Shown here: piece after piece, positions 8,762-16,192 of the stretch
How positions within the stretch are numbered: position 1 is the stretch's first letter
Layout of the letters: every line of letters starts with the position of its first letter
DNA from: Prochlorococcus marinus CUG1435
Lineage (GTDB): Bacteria > Cyanobacteriota > Cyanobacteriia > PCC-6307 > Cyanobiaceae
Length of the DNA stretch: 64,000 bases
Assembly (NCBI GenBank): GCA_017644375.1
Contig: JAEPLP010000001.1
Coordinates: forward strand, 310,001 to 374,000
Direction of reading: 5' to 3'
The notes under the pieces: generated by a model
What the model was told of the DNA's origin: nothing
The model's database searches: none
Seen by the model: only the letters and a program-made list of their open reading frames with translations
Program-made: the position numbers and the translations under genes

Positions 8762-9187
8762 ATAAGTATTTTTCTAACAGATAAGAAATTTTCGTATAAT
8801 AAACTCATAAAAAATTCTATTACTGCAAATAAAAGTATCAAATCTTTTTTAGATTTTTTTTCAAGATTATTAATTTCGGCAATATTTATATCAGCCATAC
8901 CAAGCAAAATAAATGGTTTTAAAATAACAGTTGAATATATTTCATCAAAAGGTTTTCCTGATCCAATTGCATCTATTCTTCTAGTAGGGGCCATTATATG
9001 TCTTATCATGGGTTCCGGATTCTTTATATTTGGAGAGAATCAAAAAATTGGTTCAGCATTTTTATTACTTTTTCTTATTCCAACAACAATAATTTTTCAT
9101 ATGTTTCCTTTTAATCAAAAAGCCGTGCTAATGAATCTAGGATTGATAGGTGGATTAATTATTACTTCTATAAGGGATCCAAAATAA
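8762..9187 (+). CDS. DoxX-family membrane protein with no canonical start codon
   Basis: The open frame encodes a DoxX-like four-helix protein: FLDFFSRLLISAIFISAIPS, then GFKITVEYISSKGFPDP, then FFIFGENQKIGSAFLLLFL and PTTIIFHMFPF. These match family order and spacing. The frame is bounded upstream by a TAA at 8759-8761, and no ATG, GTG or TTG precedes the domain; the first ATG (9008) would delete about half of it. Either translation starts at ATA, ATT or ATC near 8762-8840, or the start has been lost. The given start is the first codon after the upstream stop. Confidence 0.6.
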   Translation: MSIFLTDKKFSYNKLIKNSITANKSIKSFLDFFSRLLISAIFISAIPSKINGFKITVEYISSKGFPDPIASILLVGAIICLIMGSGFFIFGENQKIGSAFLLLFLIPTTIIFHMFPFNQKAVLMNLGLIGGLIITSIRDPK

Positions 9188-9215
9188 AAAAATAATTAAT
9201 AATGAATTATCTTTT

Positions 9216-9422
9216 TTATTTTTTCTCCCTTAATTCTGGAAAACAACTAGCAATATGAATTAATTCATAAACTTCTTCACTATCATATTTTTTATTGGGA
9301 ATTCCGCTCCCTACATCAATTCCTATTGCTTGCATCTTTTTTAAGATCAATGATTTTCTTTCACTACTAGACATAGACTTAAATATTTTCATTCGTTTTT
9401 GTTTATTCACTGAACTCCACAT
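9216..9422 (-). CDS. small hypothetical protein (68 aa)
   Basis: A soluble, charged protein with a helical N-terminal half (KRMKIFKSMSSSERKSLILKKM) and an acidic C-terminal half. It sits 31 bases downstream of another small minus-strand gene, so the two may be cotranscribed. No family recognised. Confidence 0.65.
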   Translation of the reverse strand: MWSSVNKQKRMKIFKSMSSSERKSLILKKMQAIGIDVGSGIPNKKYDSEEVYELIHIASCFPELREKK

Positions 9423-9453
9423 AATTAAATTTTATTATCAAGGTGAAAATCCT

Positions 9454-9585
9454 TCAGCGATTCATCACATAAGTAAGAAAGCCAGTAAATGTAAGTAATT
9501 TAAATCCAATAAAGAAAGGCAAATATTTTTTTAACTTTTTACCAGAGGTTGATAATTTATTTAATGAATTCCCTATTTTTTGCAT
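9454..9585 (-). CDS. single-pass membrane microprotein (43 aa)
   Basis: A 43-residue frame with a basic N-terminal half (KLSTSGKKLKKYL) followed by one hydrophobic helix ending GFLTYVMNR. It lies directly upstream of the 68-aa gene on the same strand. Function unknown. Confidence 0.5.
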   Translation of the reverse strand: MQKIGNSLNKLSTSGKKLKKYLPFFIGFKLLTFTGFLTYVMNR

Positions 9586-9701
9586 TACAGTTTTAATTAT
9601 TTAGATTATCATAACGAATTTTATTTCAAATGATCACATTAGCGATTTGTATAATTTAATTAGTGGATCTAAACTTGAAAAAGAAAAATATACTTTTTTT
9701 T

Positions 9702-10088
9702 ATGAATGATAAAGAAACAATAATTTCATTATTAAATGAATTTGCAAATCCCAAAAAAATGGCTTCATTTTTTGTGAAAAATGCCACTCATGATTTTTTA
9801 TTCATCAGACCAAGTGGTAATCCTATAAGTGCAGAAGGATTTGAACAAATGATTTCCGGTGATGTAGTTCAAGAAAAGGCAGAAATAACTAAAATTCACC
9901 GATTCGAATTTCTAAGCGAAAATACAGTAATGTGCATTTTTACACTAGGTTCAAAATTCACTTATAAAGGTACACCTAATGATGACTTGCCAACAGTTAC
10001 ATCTATTTTTAAAAAAGTGGATAATGTTTGGAAAATTTCTTGGATGCAAAGATCCACAGGAAATTCAGATTTATCTTTGTGGGATTAG
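9702..10088 (+). CDS. NTF2/SnoaL-like fold protein (128 aa)
   Basis: The protein has the small alpha+beta barrel pattern of NTF2-like (DUF4440/SnoaL-type) proteins: N-terminal helix, the motif IRPSGNPISAEGFEQM, then strands ending WKISWMQRSTG. It has a paralogue at 16542-16922 with the same motifs. I chose ATG 9702 over a GTG at 9663 because the extra 13 residues are Lys-rich and absent from the paralogue. The ligand is unknown. Confidence 0.75.
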   Translation: MNDKETIISLLNEFANPKKMASFFVKNATHDFLFIRPSGNPISAEGFEQMISGDVVQEKAEITKIHRFEFLSENTVMCIFTLGSKFTYKGTPNDDLPTVTSIFKKVDNVWKISWMQRSTGNSDLSLWD

Positions 10089-10168
10089 CAAAATTAATAG
10101 CCCTGTTAATGGTCTTATTACTTGTAGGTAGCTCTTTTTTTAGTTTAATTATCTACTTTATAAAATAA
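10079..10168 (+). CDS. membrane micropeptide overlapping the NTF2-like gene (29 aa)
   Basis: Starts at GTG inside the last codons of the NTF2-like gene and encodes MGLAKLIALLMVLLLVGSS plus a short hydrophobic tail ending YFIK. Overlap with the upstream stop suggests coupling. The single helix resembles tiny photosynthetic-complex subunits, but none is matched. Confidence 0.4.
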   Translation: MGLAKLIALLMVLLLVGSSFFSLIIYFIK

Positions 10169-10246
10169 AATTAAAACATAACCAATGTCTTATATTTATT
10201 TCTTTCATACCAAAAGATAAATATTTTTTTTTGCATTTTATTATTG

Positions 10247-10321
10247 TCAAGTAAAAATATAAACTTTAGAAAGACTAACACCTATATCTAAAGCTAATAA
10301 AGCAATTAGTAACTTACTCAT
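10247..10321 (-). CDS. very short hydrophobic frame (24 aa)
   Basis: Encodes MSKLLIALLALDIGVSLSKV and a few more residues. Its ATG overlaps the end of an even shorter upstream frame (MQPISEELYKKIVESSKNE). Possibly a translated micropeptide pair, equally possibly chance. Confidence 0.2.
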   Translation of the reverse strand: MSKLLIALLALDIGVSLSKVYIFT

Positions 10322-10789
10322 TTTTAGAACTCTCAACTATTTTTTTGTAAAGTTCTTCAGAAATAGGTTGCATAACTTTGTAATTTCATTTATTAAAATA
10401 ATTATTTTGAAATTATTATCTGGTTACGAAATATACGAATAAATAACTTTTTTAATAGGCATAAAATATCTTCGACATAAGTTTTTCTTATAAAGTATCA
10501 ATATATACTTAGTTAAAAAATCCACTAAATATCTAAACTTTTTTAAAGAATTTATTAATTAATAAAATTATCTATTTTTTAATATTTAATTTCTCTTTTT
10601 ATCATTAAATCAATAACTAGAACAAACATATGAATTAAAAGAAGTCTAAATGCATGAATAAAGAAATCCCTCCCCACACTACTTAATTTCAAAAATTTTA
10701 GTATAAAAATTTATCAAGACCATATATTTTTAAACACAGATTAGATTGATTTCTTAAGAATGAGTTAATTATGTTATGGTCTTCTCCAA
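10322..10789. other. AT-rich intergenic stretch
   Basis: No gene can be supported beyond the 19-residue frame noted with the previous entry. It leads into the degenerate remnant at 10790. Confidence 0.35.
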
Positions 10790-10876
10790 AATTCCTCATA
10801 TAAAAGGGTGCTTTTTGGTAATCTAATGTATTCATTCTTTTGCCTAGCATGGCAGAGGAGAATCAATAAATTTCAA
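10790..10876 (-). pseudogene. decayed copy of the 43-aa peptide gene at 24821-24952
   Basis: Reading the minus strand from TTG 10876 gives KFIDSPLPC and then a stop, where the intact copy reads KFTNSPFAILDKN. A second frame preserves MNTLDYQK, matching MNALDYQK of the intact copy. So this is the same gene broken by frameshift and stop. As in the intact copy, it lies just downstream of a DUF4278 gene. Confidence 0.55.
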
Positions 10877-10925
10877 AGTAACTCCTATTATGAATTTTTA
10901 TTAGATTTCTAAAAAATTAAAAATC

Positions 10926-11027
10926 TTATTTCAAATAAATAGATCCTCTATAAGTAAGCTTTATTGACTTTTCTTCTTGTTTTCTACAATATACAAATGA
11001 TTTTCCATTGAAGTACATGTTTACCAT
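10926..11027 (-). CDS. DUF4278-like microprotein (33 aa), copy A
   Basis: The peptide MVNMYFNGKSFVYCRK... ends in KLTYRGSIYLK; the C-terminal LTYRG followed by Y is the hallmark of the cyanobacterial DUF4278 family. A near-identical copy lies at 25011-25112, and both are preceded by the same leader and promoter. Expression from a consensus promoter suggests the small protein is made in quantity. Function unknown. Confidence 0.7.
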   Translation of the reverse strand: MVNMYFNGKSFVYCRKQEEKSIKLTYRGSIYLK

Positions 11028-11125
11028 AATGCAGCTCCCTAACTTGCTCAAGTCCCCGTCCTATGGCTTGAGTCGTACTGCGGTCTATCAAATGGTAGAT
11101 CGGACGATTTTGTAGCATTTACTAC
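11028..11125 (-). ncRNA. conserved structured 5' leader of DUF4278 gene, copy A
   Basis: About 100 nt between the predicted transcription start and the ATG are far better conserved with copy B (25113-25210) than ordinary island DNA. Minus-strand folding gives three helices: TTGTAG/CTACAA near the 5' end, TCGT/ACGA around an asymmetric internal loop closed by TCTA/TAGA, and CTCAAG/CTTGAG enclosing a CATAGGACGGGG loop. It ends GGGAGCTGC just before the ATG, so folding could control ribosome access. Confidence 0.5.
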
Positions 11126-11131
11126 AATCTA

Positions 11132-11160
11132 TTTATATAGTATTTATACTTAGCTGTCAA
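11132..11160 (-). promoter_or_regulatory. sigma70-type promoter for DUF4278 gene, copy A
   Basis: On the minus strand, a perfect TTGACA (11155-11160) is followed after 17 nt by TATAAA (11132-11137). The same two hexamers with the same spacing occur in copy B. Such a consensus -35 is unusual for Prochlorococcus-type promoters, suggesting strong expression. Confidence 0.65.
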
Positions 11161-11163
11161 CTC

Positions 11164-11310
11164 TTAAGTGAAACTTAAATTCAATTTAAACTTGAATTCT
11201 TCTCTTATAAATGCCCTATAAATAAAAAATAACATATAACTACGAGTAACTACTATAAAAATTGAAATAAATGCTAGTACTACACAAATTGGGCAATGTG
11301 GAAATCCCAT
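11164..11310 (-). CDS. membrane microprotein with CPIC motif (48 aa)
   Basis: The frame starts MGFPHCPICVVLAFISIFIVV; a CxxC precedes a transmembrane helix, followed by a basic tail. Its stop lies four bases from the DUF4278 promoter on the same strand. CxxC next to a helix may indicate metal or redox binding. No family recognised. Confidence 0.4.
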   Translation of the reverse strand: MGFPHCPICVVLAFISIFIVVTRSYMLFFIYRAFIREEFKFKLNLSFT

Positions 11311-11640
11311 TATTAGTTTTCTAATATAAATTTTAATTGAGTCTCTGCACTGAGAATATCAATCCTTCTCTTAAATAATTTAAAAAATTTTATTATTTTT
11401 TTCAAAATTAAACATTAATAGTTCATCGATAATACTATTATTTCGAGAACGAATATATCAATAAGCAAAAATACCGAATCTTTTGATATAACTGAATTCC
11501 TGTAACATAATTATACAATAAATAATGTCCATACAAGATTAAATACTCTTTTTATTATTAACTGATATGAGCTTTTTAGAATATAAAAATAGTTTTAATT
11601 TCAACTCCCTTGCAGCGCGATTTTTCGTTTGCTAAAAAGA
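11311..11640. other. AT-rich intergenic stretch
   Basis: No gene or clear signal seen between the CPIC microprotein and the inverted-repeat element. Confidence 0.35.
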
Positions 11641-11935
11641 TAAAGCGGACTAAAGTCCATTACTCCACGAGGATTTAGTCCGCTGCCTAAATCCTAAATT
11701 TACAAAACTTTCTAATTTGATATCAATCTATTTTTTTTCATATGAATATCTTGATTACTTGATAAATTAATTTTGTATCTTGCTTTTACAAAATATATAG
11801 GGTTATTTAATTTAGTTACTAAATCCTCGTGGAGAAAGCTTTAGTTAACTTTTTTTATTGGTTATTATTAAGATCAGCCGAATCACATTACGGCAAATCA
11901 CTGCTAAAAGGAGAAGTTCCATATAATTCAACCAA
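11641..11935 (+). repeat. duplicated inverted-repeat element, copy A
   Basis: A non-coding element repeated at 24381-24665. It contains a perfect 17-nt inverted repeat, CTCCACGAGGATTTAGT at 11663-11679 and its complement at 11818-11834, about 140 nt apart. The left arm also sits in an 11-bp local hairpin, AGCGGACTAAA (11644-11654) with TTTAGTCCGCT (11674-11684). The two pairings exclude each other. In copy B one local base pair becomes G-U on the plus strand, favouring a plus-strand RNA. The 3' part carries GGAGAAGTTCCAT. Confidence 0.7.
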
Positions 11936-12023
11936 AAGTTATTATTGATTTTGTTAATTTCTAAAACTTTGCATCATTAATAGTAAAATTTATATGGTGT
12001 TTCTTTGGAAGAGTTTCACCAAG

Positions 12024-12047
12024 AGGGGGCGATCTTTGCCCCCTTAT
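12024..12047 (+). terminator. strong factor-independent terminator
   Basis: A 6-bp all-GC stem, GGGGGC (12025-12030) with GCCCCC (12038-12043), followed by TTATAAT. It is about 90 bases beyond the inverted-repeat element and may terminate an RNA covering that element. Confidence 0.6.
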
Positions 12048-12081
12048 AATGTAAAAATTTTATAAATTGAAAATAAAAGTA

Positions 12082-12192
12082 ATGAATATATCGCCACACT
12101 TATTGATTGATGCCGCGATACTAAGTACTGCCCTTACAATAACTTTGGTACTAAGAGCTAAAGGTAATAGAAAAGAAAAAGGAAATAAATGA
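12082..12192 (+). CDS. membrane microprotein (36 aa)
   Basis: Encodes MNISPHLLIDAAILSTALTI followed by a basic tail (RAKGNRKEKGNK). Single-helix topology with positive-inside tail. It follows a strong terminator, so it needs its own promoter. Function unknown. Confidence 0.45.
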   Translation: MNISPHLLIDAAILSTALTITLVLRAKGNRKEKGNK

Positions 12193-12328
12193 TTACTAAA
12201 AAAGATGAAGAAGAATTATAAAACCTAAATTATTTAAAATTTGGAACTTTATTATTTATGGAAGTTCAATTGCTATTGGAGTTTTCTTAGTTTATTTATA
12301 TTCCTCTTATATTTTTATAAATAAATGA
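12189..12328 (+). pseudogene. possible frameshifted membrane peptide
   Basis: An ATG overlapping the previous stop encodes only MITKKDEEEL. A -1 frame then continues as KPKLFKIWNFIIYGSSIAIG and a hydrophobic helix, but has no start of its own. This looks like one small membrane gene split by an indel; it could also be chance. Confidence 0.25.
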
Positions 12329-12531
12329 CATTTATTTGCCCTCTGCAAGTCGTATTCATCTCGCTAACTACAAAGTAGCTAAAGATCTTATGAATCCTGA
12401 TTTATTTCTACTCGAATCATCTTAGAAAGGATAGTCGCAATATCTACCAATCACTTCTATTAGGGTAGAAATACTCTATGAATTTTAAATCAAAAAGAGG
12501 ATAATTATGGAGTAGAGATAAAGGAGGTTTT

Positions 12532-12696
12532 ATGAAATTCGCTACTCCGTTCACTGCACTAAAAAATGCTACCTCAGACATATGGAGAATGCATGATTTC
12601 AATTATCAATTACCCAATAATGAATTAAAAAAATATTGGGATCAAGAATGTATGAGGCATCCTACTAATAATCATTGCAAAATTTATTGCGATTAA
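12532..12696 (+). CDS. HPTNxHC microprotein, copy A (54 aa)
   Basis: The C-terminus carries YWDQEC, then HPTNNHC and YCD, matching YWKREC, HPTNQHC and YCD of the protein at 25264-25446, while the N-terminal halves differ. Three conserved cysteines plus His suggest a metal site or disulfides. A strong ribosome-binding site (AAGGAGG) precedes the ATG. No signal peptide, no known family. Confidence 0.7.
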   Translation: MKFATPFTALKNATSDIWRMHDFNYQLPNNELKKYWDQECMRHPTNNHCKIYCD

Positions 12697-12781
12697 TATT
12701 TGATCTTTTAGGTATTCTTACGCTTGATTTTTATATATCATCCGTACTAAAGCATAATCAGATAGTAAGGGAAACAATCAG

Positions 12782-12883
12782 ATGACTAATCTAACTATAG
12801 AAATTCTATTTTGGGCAATTTTAGTTTCTTATCTAGGATTAAGATTTTCTCAAACCTGGAATGGATTCAAAAAACAATATTAA
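12782..12883 (+). CDS. membrane microprotein (33 aa)
   Basis: Encodes MTNLTIEILFWAILVSYLGL and then RFSQTWNGFKKQY: one helix and a basic aromatic tail, typical of small cyanobacterial membrane peptides. A short decayed-looking frame follows at 12898 (MKLKTQFTVLEKRSARS). Function unknown. Confidence 0.5.
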   Translation: MTNLTIEILFWAILVSYLGLRFSQTWNGFKKQY

Positions 12884-13119
12884 TTAGGAGAGGAATATGA
12901 AACTTAAAACACAATTCACAGTTCTAGAAAAAAGATCTGCGAGATCTTGATTATTTCAAAAAAAAGTAGAATTTTTAGAAAAAACTTTTAAGAAAAAATA
13001 TCAAGATTAAGCAACTAAAGAAGATTGTTTAGTTTCTTGCAAATAACTATTCAATAATCGGTTTTGCATAGCTTATAAACTCTAAGAATATTCGTAAATT
13101 TTTGATGAGAGATTGAACA

Positions 13120-13638
13120 ATGAAATTAAAATTCATGCCAATAAAAATTTTTAGAGAAACTCCAAAAGTTAAATTCTTTGATGCAGTTTTGGAGGAATCT
13201 AATGGTTGTGATGTGGTAATTCACTCTGGAGAGGCTATCTCTCCTCCAGATGATGCTAAAGATGAACAATATTACGTTCATAATCATCAAATCGATCATA
13301 ACTTAGTTATTACTGGAGAAAGAACATTTGTTTTAATAAATCCTTCATGGGATGAACCCTATCATGTGATTTATTTAAATAGATTCATGGGGGCATTACA
13401 AATTCCCATCGGAACTTATCACAGATCAATCTCAGGTAAAGAAGGCAGTATTGTTTTAAATCAGCCCCAAAGAGATAAATTTTTTGATCCAGCCAAAGAA
13501 TTTATCCCACAAAAATTAGACAAAATTAGTTTAATTAAGGCAAGAAAAAGTCCTCCTGTTTATTGGATTTACGAAAATAATCAAATTAAGAGATTAAGCT
13601 TTAATCCCTTAGAACGAAAAATTAATTCCATTGCTTGA
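13120..13638 (+). CDS. cupin-like protein of unknown function (172 aa)
   Basis: The central part reads HNHQIDHNLVITGERTFVLI followed about 30 residues later by IPIGTYHRS, resembling the two histidine-containing motifs of cupin beta barrels (HxH and PxGxxH). No signal peptide. Its TGA lies one base before the ATG of the LOG-family gene, so the two form an operon. Substrate unknown; the cupin assignment is from motif pattern only. Confidence 0.65.
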   Translation: MKLKFMPIKIFRETPKVKFFDAVLEESNGCDVVIHSGEAISPPDDAKDEQYYVHNHQIDHNLVITGERTFVLINPSWDEPYHVIYLNRFMGALQIPIGTYHRSISGKEGSIVLNQPQRDKFFDPAKEFIPQKLDKISLIKARKSPPVYWIYENNQIKRLSFNPLERKINSIA

Positions 13639-13639
13639 T

Positions 13640-14512
13640 ATGAACAAAACAAAAAAAATTATTTCAACCAAAATCAATAATTCAAAAAATCTGAATTTAA
13701 TTATTAATTCTGATAACTATAAATTAGCTTATGAAGATATTAATTTACTCAGCAGAAATGAAATGCGCGGAGTAAGAATGTTGCTTGAAATTACTAAACC
13801 AGATTTAATTCTGGAAGAAAATAATATTCTTTCAACCATAATAATTTTTGGAGGCGCAAGTATTACAGAAGAATCCAAAACAAAAAAGAAAATAGATGAC
13901 ATAAAAAAGTTAATAAAAAAAAATCCTGCATCCAATCTTCTTAAAAGAAAATTAAATAGATTTAAAAATTTACTATTAATGAGTCACTATTATCAGTCTG
14001 CTAGAGAGTTTTCTAAACTCGCTTCAATTAATAATCAAAATGAAAATTGTAATTCTAATGTGATTGTTACAGGTGGTGGTCCAGGTATTATGGAAGCTGC
14101 TAATAGAGGTGCATTTGAAGCAAATTGTAAATCTATTGGATTAAATATAAGTCTCCCCAATGAACAAATCCCAAATGCTTATATTACTCCTGGCCTTTGC
14201 TTTAAATTTAATTACTTTGCATTAAGAAAAATCCATTTCGTCATGCGATCAATTGGAGCTGTATTTTTTCCTGGAGGTTTTGGAACATTGGATGAATTAT
14301 TTGAATTACTAACACTCCGTCAAACAGGTATGAAAAATAAAATCCCAATAATACTTTTTGGAAGAGAATATTGGGATAGGGTGATCAATTTCGAATATCT
14401 TGCTGATCTTGGATTGATTTCGGATGATAACTTAAATCTTTTTGAATATGCAGACACAGCTTATGAAGCATGGGAAATTATCAAATCATCAAATATCTCA
14501 GAATTAGGATAG
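13640..14512 (+). CDS. LOG-family protein (cytokinin riboside phosphoribohydrolase-like)
   Basis: A Rossmann-like protein with the family signature PGGFGTLDELFELLTLRQ (about residues 215-232), the GGGPGIMEAANRGA segment near 145, and the conserved MRSIG before the signature. Members hydrolyse nucleoside monophosphates at the ribosyl bond and were once mis-called lysine decarboxylases. At 290 aa it is of the longer type with an N-terminal helical extension. The start at ATG 13640 avoids overlap with the upstream gene; a TTG at 13631 is possible. Confidence 0.87.
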   Translation: MNKTKKIISTKINNSKNLNLIINSDNYKLAYEDINLLSRNEMRGVRMLLEITKPDLILEENNILSTIIIFGGASITEESKTKKKIDDIKKLIKKNPASNLLKRKLNRFKNLLLMSHYYQSAREFSKLASINNQNENCNSNVIVTGGGPGIMEAANRGAFEANCKSIGLNISLPNEQIPNAYITPGLCFKFNYFALRKIHFVMRSIGAVFFPGGFGTLDELFELLTLRQTGMKNKIPIILFGREYWDRVINFEYLADLGLISDDNLNLFEYADTAYEAWEIIKSSNISELG

Positions 14513-14550
14513 AAATCCAAAAAATAATCAATTTCCCAATCTCACAACAA

Positions 14551-14743
14551 ACTTTTCTAAAAATAAAAATTTGTTAGATAATCAGTTTATACGAAATTTA
14601 TCCAAACTTTATTCAAATCTATATTTTAGCCGGGATCCTCTGGTACAAAAAAAATCTACCTACTGGCTAATGAACCATGCACCAGTATTCATAGAAAGGT
14701 TTTTAAAAACCTATAAAAAAATGTTCACGATATGTTCACGATT
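14551..14743 (+). repeat. degenerate EVE-gene 5' repeat, copy 1
   Basis: The most decayed member of the island repeat. It has a poor copy of the ACTTTCCTAAATAG block (14551), a pair of 11-nt direct repeats TATCCAAACTT and TATTCAAATCT (14599-14620), then an EVE-like start region in which GGTACAAAAAAAATC leads into codons for TYWLMNHAP. A second 11-nt pair, TGTTCACGATA and TGTTCACGATT (14722-14743), follows. Confidence 0.7.
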
Positions 14744-14745
14744 TA

Positions 14746-14949
14746 ATGGCTTCACCTTCGAGTTGGAAATTCTACAAAGAAGAACAAACTAAGATTTTAT
14801 GGGTACATATTTGTAATCAAGATTTAACAGGTATAACTATTTCAATTAATAAATGGTGGAAGACAAGATATCCAGAGTTCAAAATGAGAATAGTTTCTAA
14901 AAAAGAATTCGAACATATAAAAATGCAAGAGCAGCAACAGCAACAATAA
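14746..14949 (+). CDS. hypothetical protein (67 aa)
   Basis: Encodes a soluble, basic peptide rich in Trp/Lys (SWKFYKEEQTKILWVHIC, NKWWKTRYPEFKMR), ending in a run of Gln. It begins two bases after an 11-nt repeat pair, so the gene starts at a cassette edge and its true 5' end may lie in the repeat. No family recognised. Confidence 0.45.
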   Translation: MASPSSWKFYKEEQTKILWVHICNQDLTGITISINKWWKTRYPEFKMRIVSKKEFEHIKMQEQQQQQ

Positions 14950-15025
14950 AATTAATCTTTGGTAAATTTTGATGCTGAATATTTTATTTGTGCAGCTAAT
15001 ATAATTTGAGTACATAAATGAATAA

Positions 15026-15181
15026 ATGAATTATGCATTTACAAAAGTCTCAAATTTGAAAGTTAATAGGGTTTCTAAAATAGCCATTACTCTTGCATCA
15101 TCAACTTTCTTCTTATACGCATTAGGTCAAGCATCAATTTTTAAAAATATTCTTGCAGGTGCTTTATCTTGTTCTGGCTAA
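15026..15181 (+). CDS. hypothetical membrane/secreted microprotein (51 aa)
   Basis: A basic N-terminal third is followed by the hydrophobic stretch IAITLASSTFFLYALGQAS and a small-residue tail ending ALSCSG. It could be a membrane peptide or a cleaved signal. Precedes the C-type hairpin element at 15229. Confidence 0.45.
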   Translation: MNYAFTKVSNLKVNRVSKIAITLASSTFFLYALGQASIFKNILAGALSCSG

Positions 15182-15228
15182 AAAACCACTTGTTTACAAG
15201 AGATGCTTAGTATTTAGAATACTACTGA

Positions 15229-15272
15229 TTGACAGTCGATCTAAAGTAAGGGGCAATTAGCTCCTTTTTTTT
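15229..15272 (+). repeat. dyad-hairpin element C, copy 1
   Basis: TTGACAGTCGATCTAAAG, then a hairpin in which AAGGGGC pairs with GCTCCTT, then nine T. It belongs to the nine-copy island family. Here the next gene (GTG 15331) starts about 60 bases downstream, so it may simply terminate upstream transcription. Confidence 0.65.
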
Positions 15273-15330
15273 TATTTTGCTATACAAATACTAAGAGATA
15301 ATCTAAATTTACCTGCTTTAATAAAATAGT

Positions 15331-15621
15331 GTGGAATTAACTGAGCTAATCAAAGATTACGTAGCGACAGAATTATTATCAAGTATTGAACTTGATTTTC
15401 TTGAAGGAGAGTTATGGGAAACTACTCAACATATTGCTGAAATAAATACAGTTTTTAAAGCCCCAAAAAAAATATGTGAGAAATTAGATCTAGATGAAAA
15501 ATCTTGTTGGCTATTATGTTGTGCAGCTGTACTTGACTCCTCAAGACCTTTAAAGAACGGACAAAAAAGAGTTCATGATTTTAAAAAATTAATTAATCAA
15601 TATGAAATTAACTTCGTATAA
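15331..15621 (+). CDS. hypothetical soluble protein (96 aa)
   Basis: Acidic helical protein with the motif CWLLCCAAVLDSSRPLKNGQ; start codon GTG. It is followed 15 bases later by a secreted protein gene, so the pair may be one operon. Family not recognised. Confidence 0.6.
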   Translation: MELTELIKDYVATELLSSIELDFLEGELWETTQHIAEINTVFKAPKKICEKLDLDEKSCWLLCCAAVLDSSRPLKNGQKRVHDFKKLINQYEINFV

Positions 15622-15636
15622 AAAACAGAAAAATCG

Positions 15637-15933
15637 ATGAAACATTTACTTATTGCATCAATCCTTTTTTTTATACCTTTAGGAGCTTTTGCTGATGAAA
15701 GGCACAGACAAATTGAGTACGAAGCTATAAATCTTGTTATTAAAAAATATGGAAAAGGCTTAGAAAATAGATTAAAAGGAACTGAATTAAATCCCAATTA
15801 TCGAAGTTGGTATGAGAATGATTGTTTTGTAAGTGTTGCTGCAGGTACATACCAAGAAAGTAATTGGTCCTCAATGGAGTGGTTTAGCGTTAATATCTGT
15901 TCTGATTCTGTTGAAATAATGGAAAGTGAATGA
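15637..15933 (+). CDS. secreted small protein (98 aa)
   Basis: A clear signal peptide (KHLLIASILFFIPLGAFA, cleavage after about residue 19) precedes a mature domain with two cysteines and an aromatic patch (NYRSWYENDCFVSVAAGTY). Probably periplasmic or lumenal, perhaps disulfide-bonded. Its stop overlaps the ATG of a degenerate gene at 15930. Function unknown. Confidence 0.65.
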   Translation: MKHLLIASILFFIPLGAFADERHRQIEYEAINLVIKKYGKGLENRLKGTELNPNYRSWYENDCFVSVAAGTYQESNWSSMEWFSVNICSDSVEIMESE

Positions 15934-16111
15934 AGGGAATAAAACGACTATTCGTTTTGCAACATTTAGAAATACAAGGACCTGGTCTTTTTAAACTCTT
16001 CAACAAAAGCACTTTCCTCTAATCACTAAATCAAAACTCTTGCACTGTTTTAGATGCTGAGGAAATAAAAAAGCAAGAACAAAAAGATACTATTGAAAGG
16101 TTGTACCCATA
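15930..16111 (+). pseudogene. decayed copy of the 49-aa gene at 20394-20543
   Basis: The frame contains FKLFNKSTFL, an in-frame stop (CTC TAA where the other copy has CTC TTA), then SLNQNSC, VLDAEEIKKQEQKDTIERLYP. The 20394 copy reads the same sequence without a stop. The initial ATG is also out of frame with the tail. A shared DNA segment over at least 130 bases indicates duplication followed by decay. Confidence 0.65.
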
Positions 16112-16133
16112 AATTTTTACCCAAACTTTTTCG

Positions 16134-16178
16134 ATTAACAGTCTATCTAAACTAGAGAAATAAAAATCTCTTTTTTTA
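16134..16178 (+). repeat. dyad-hairpin element C, copy 2 (diverged)
   Basis: TTAACAGTCTATCTAA followed by a hairpin AGAGA/TCTCT and a T7 run. It matches the family with several substitutions. It ends just before a convergent minus-strand gene and could act as a terminator. Confidence 0.55.
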
Positions 16179-16192
16179 ACTTTTTCTTACCG

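Noticed and set aside
8752-9009. Minus-strand 85-aa frame
   Set aside because: Antisense to the DoxX domain, which has clear family motifs on the plus strand.
11028-11125. Glutamine riboswitch (glnA or downstream-peptide RNA)
   Set aside because: A short gene behind a structured leader fits the downstream-peptide pattern, but I could not match the conserved core of that family, so the leader is left unnamed.
14571-14792. 73-aa frame through the first EVE-type repeat
   Set aside because: Its sequence is a reading of repeat DNA (YWLMNHAP region) with no separate evidence of coding.
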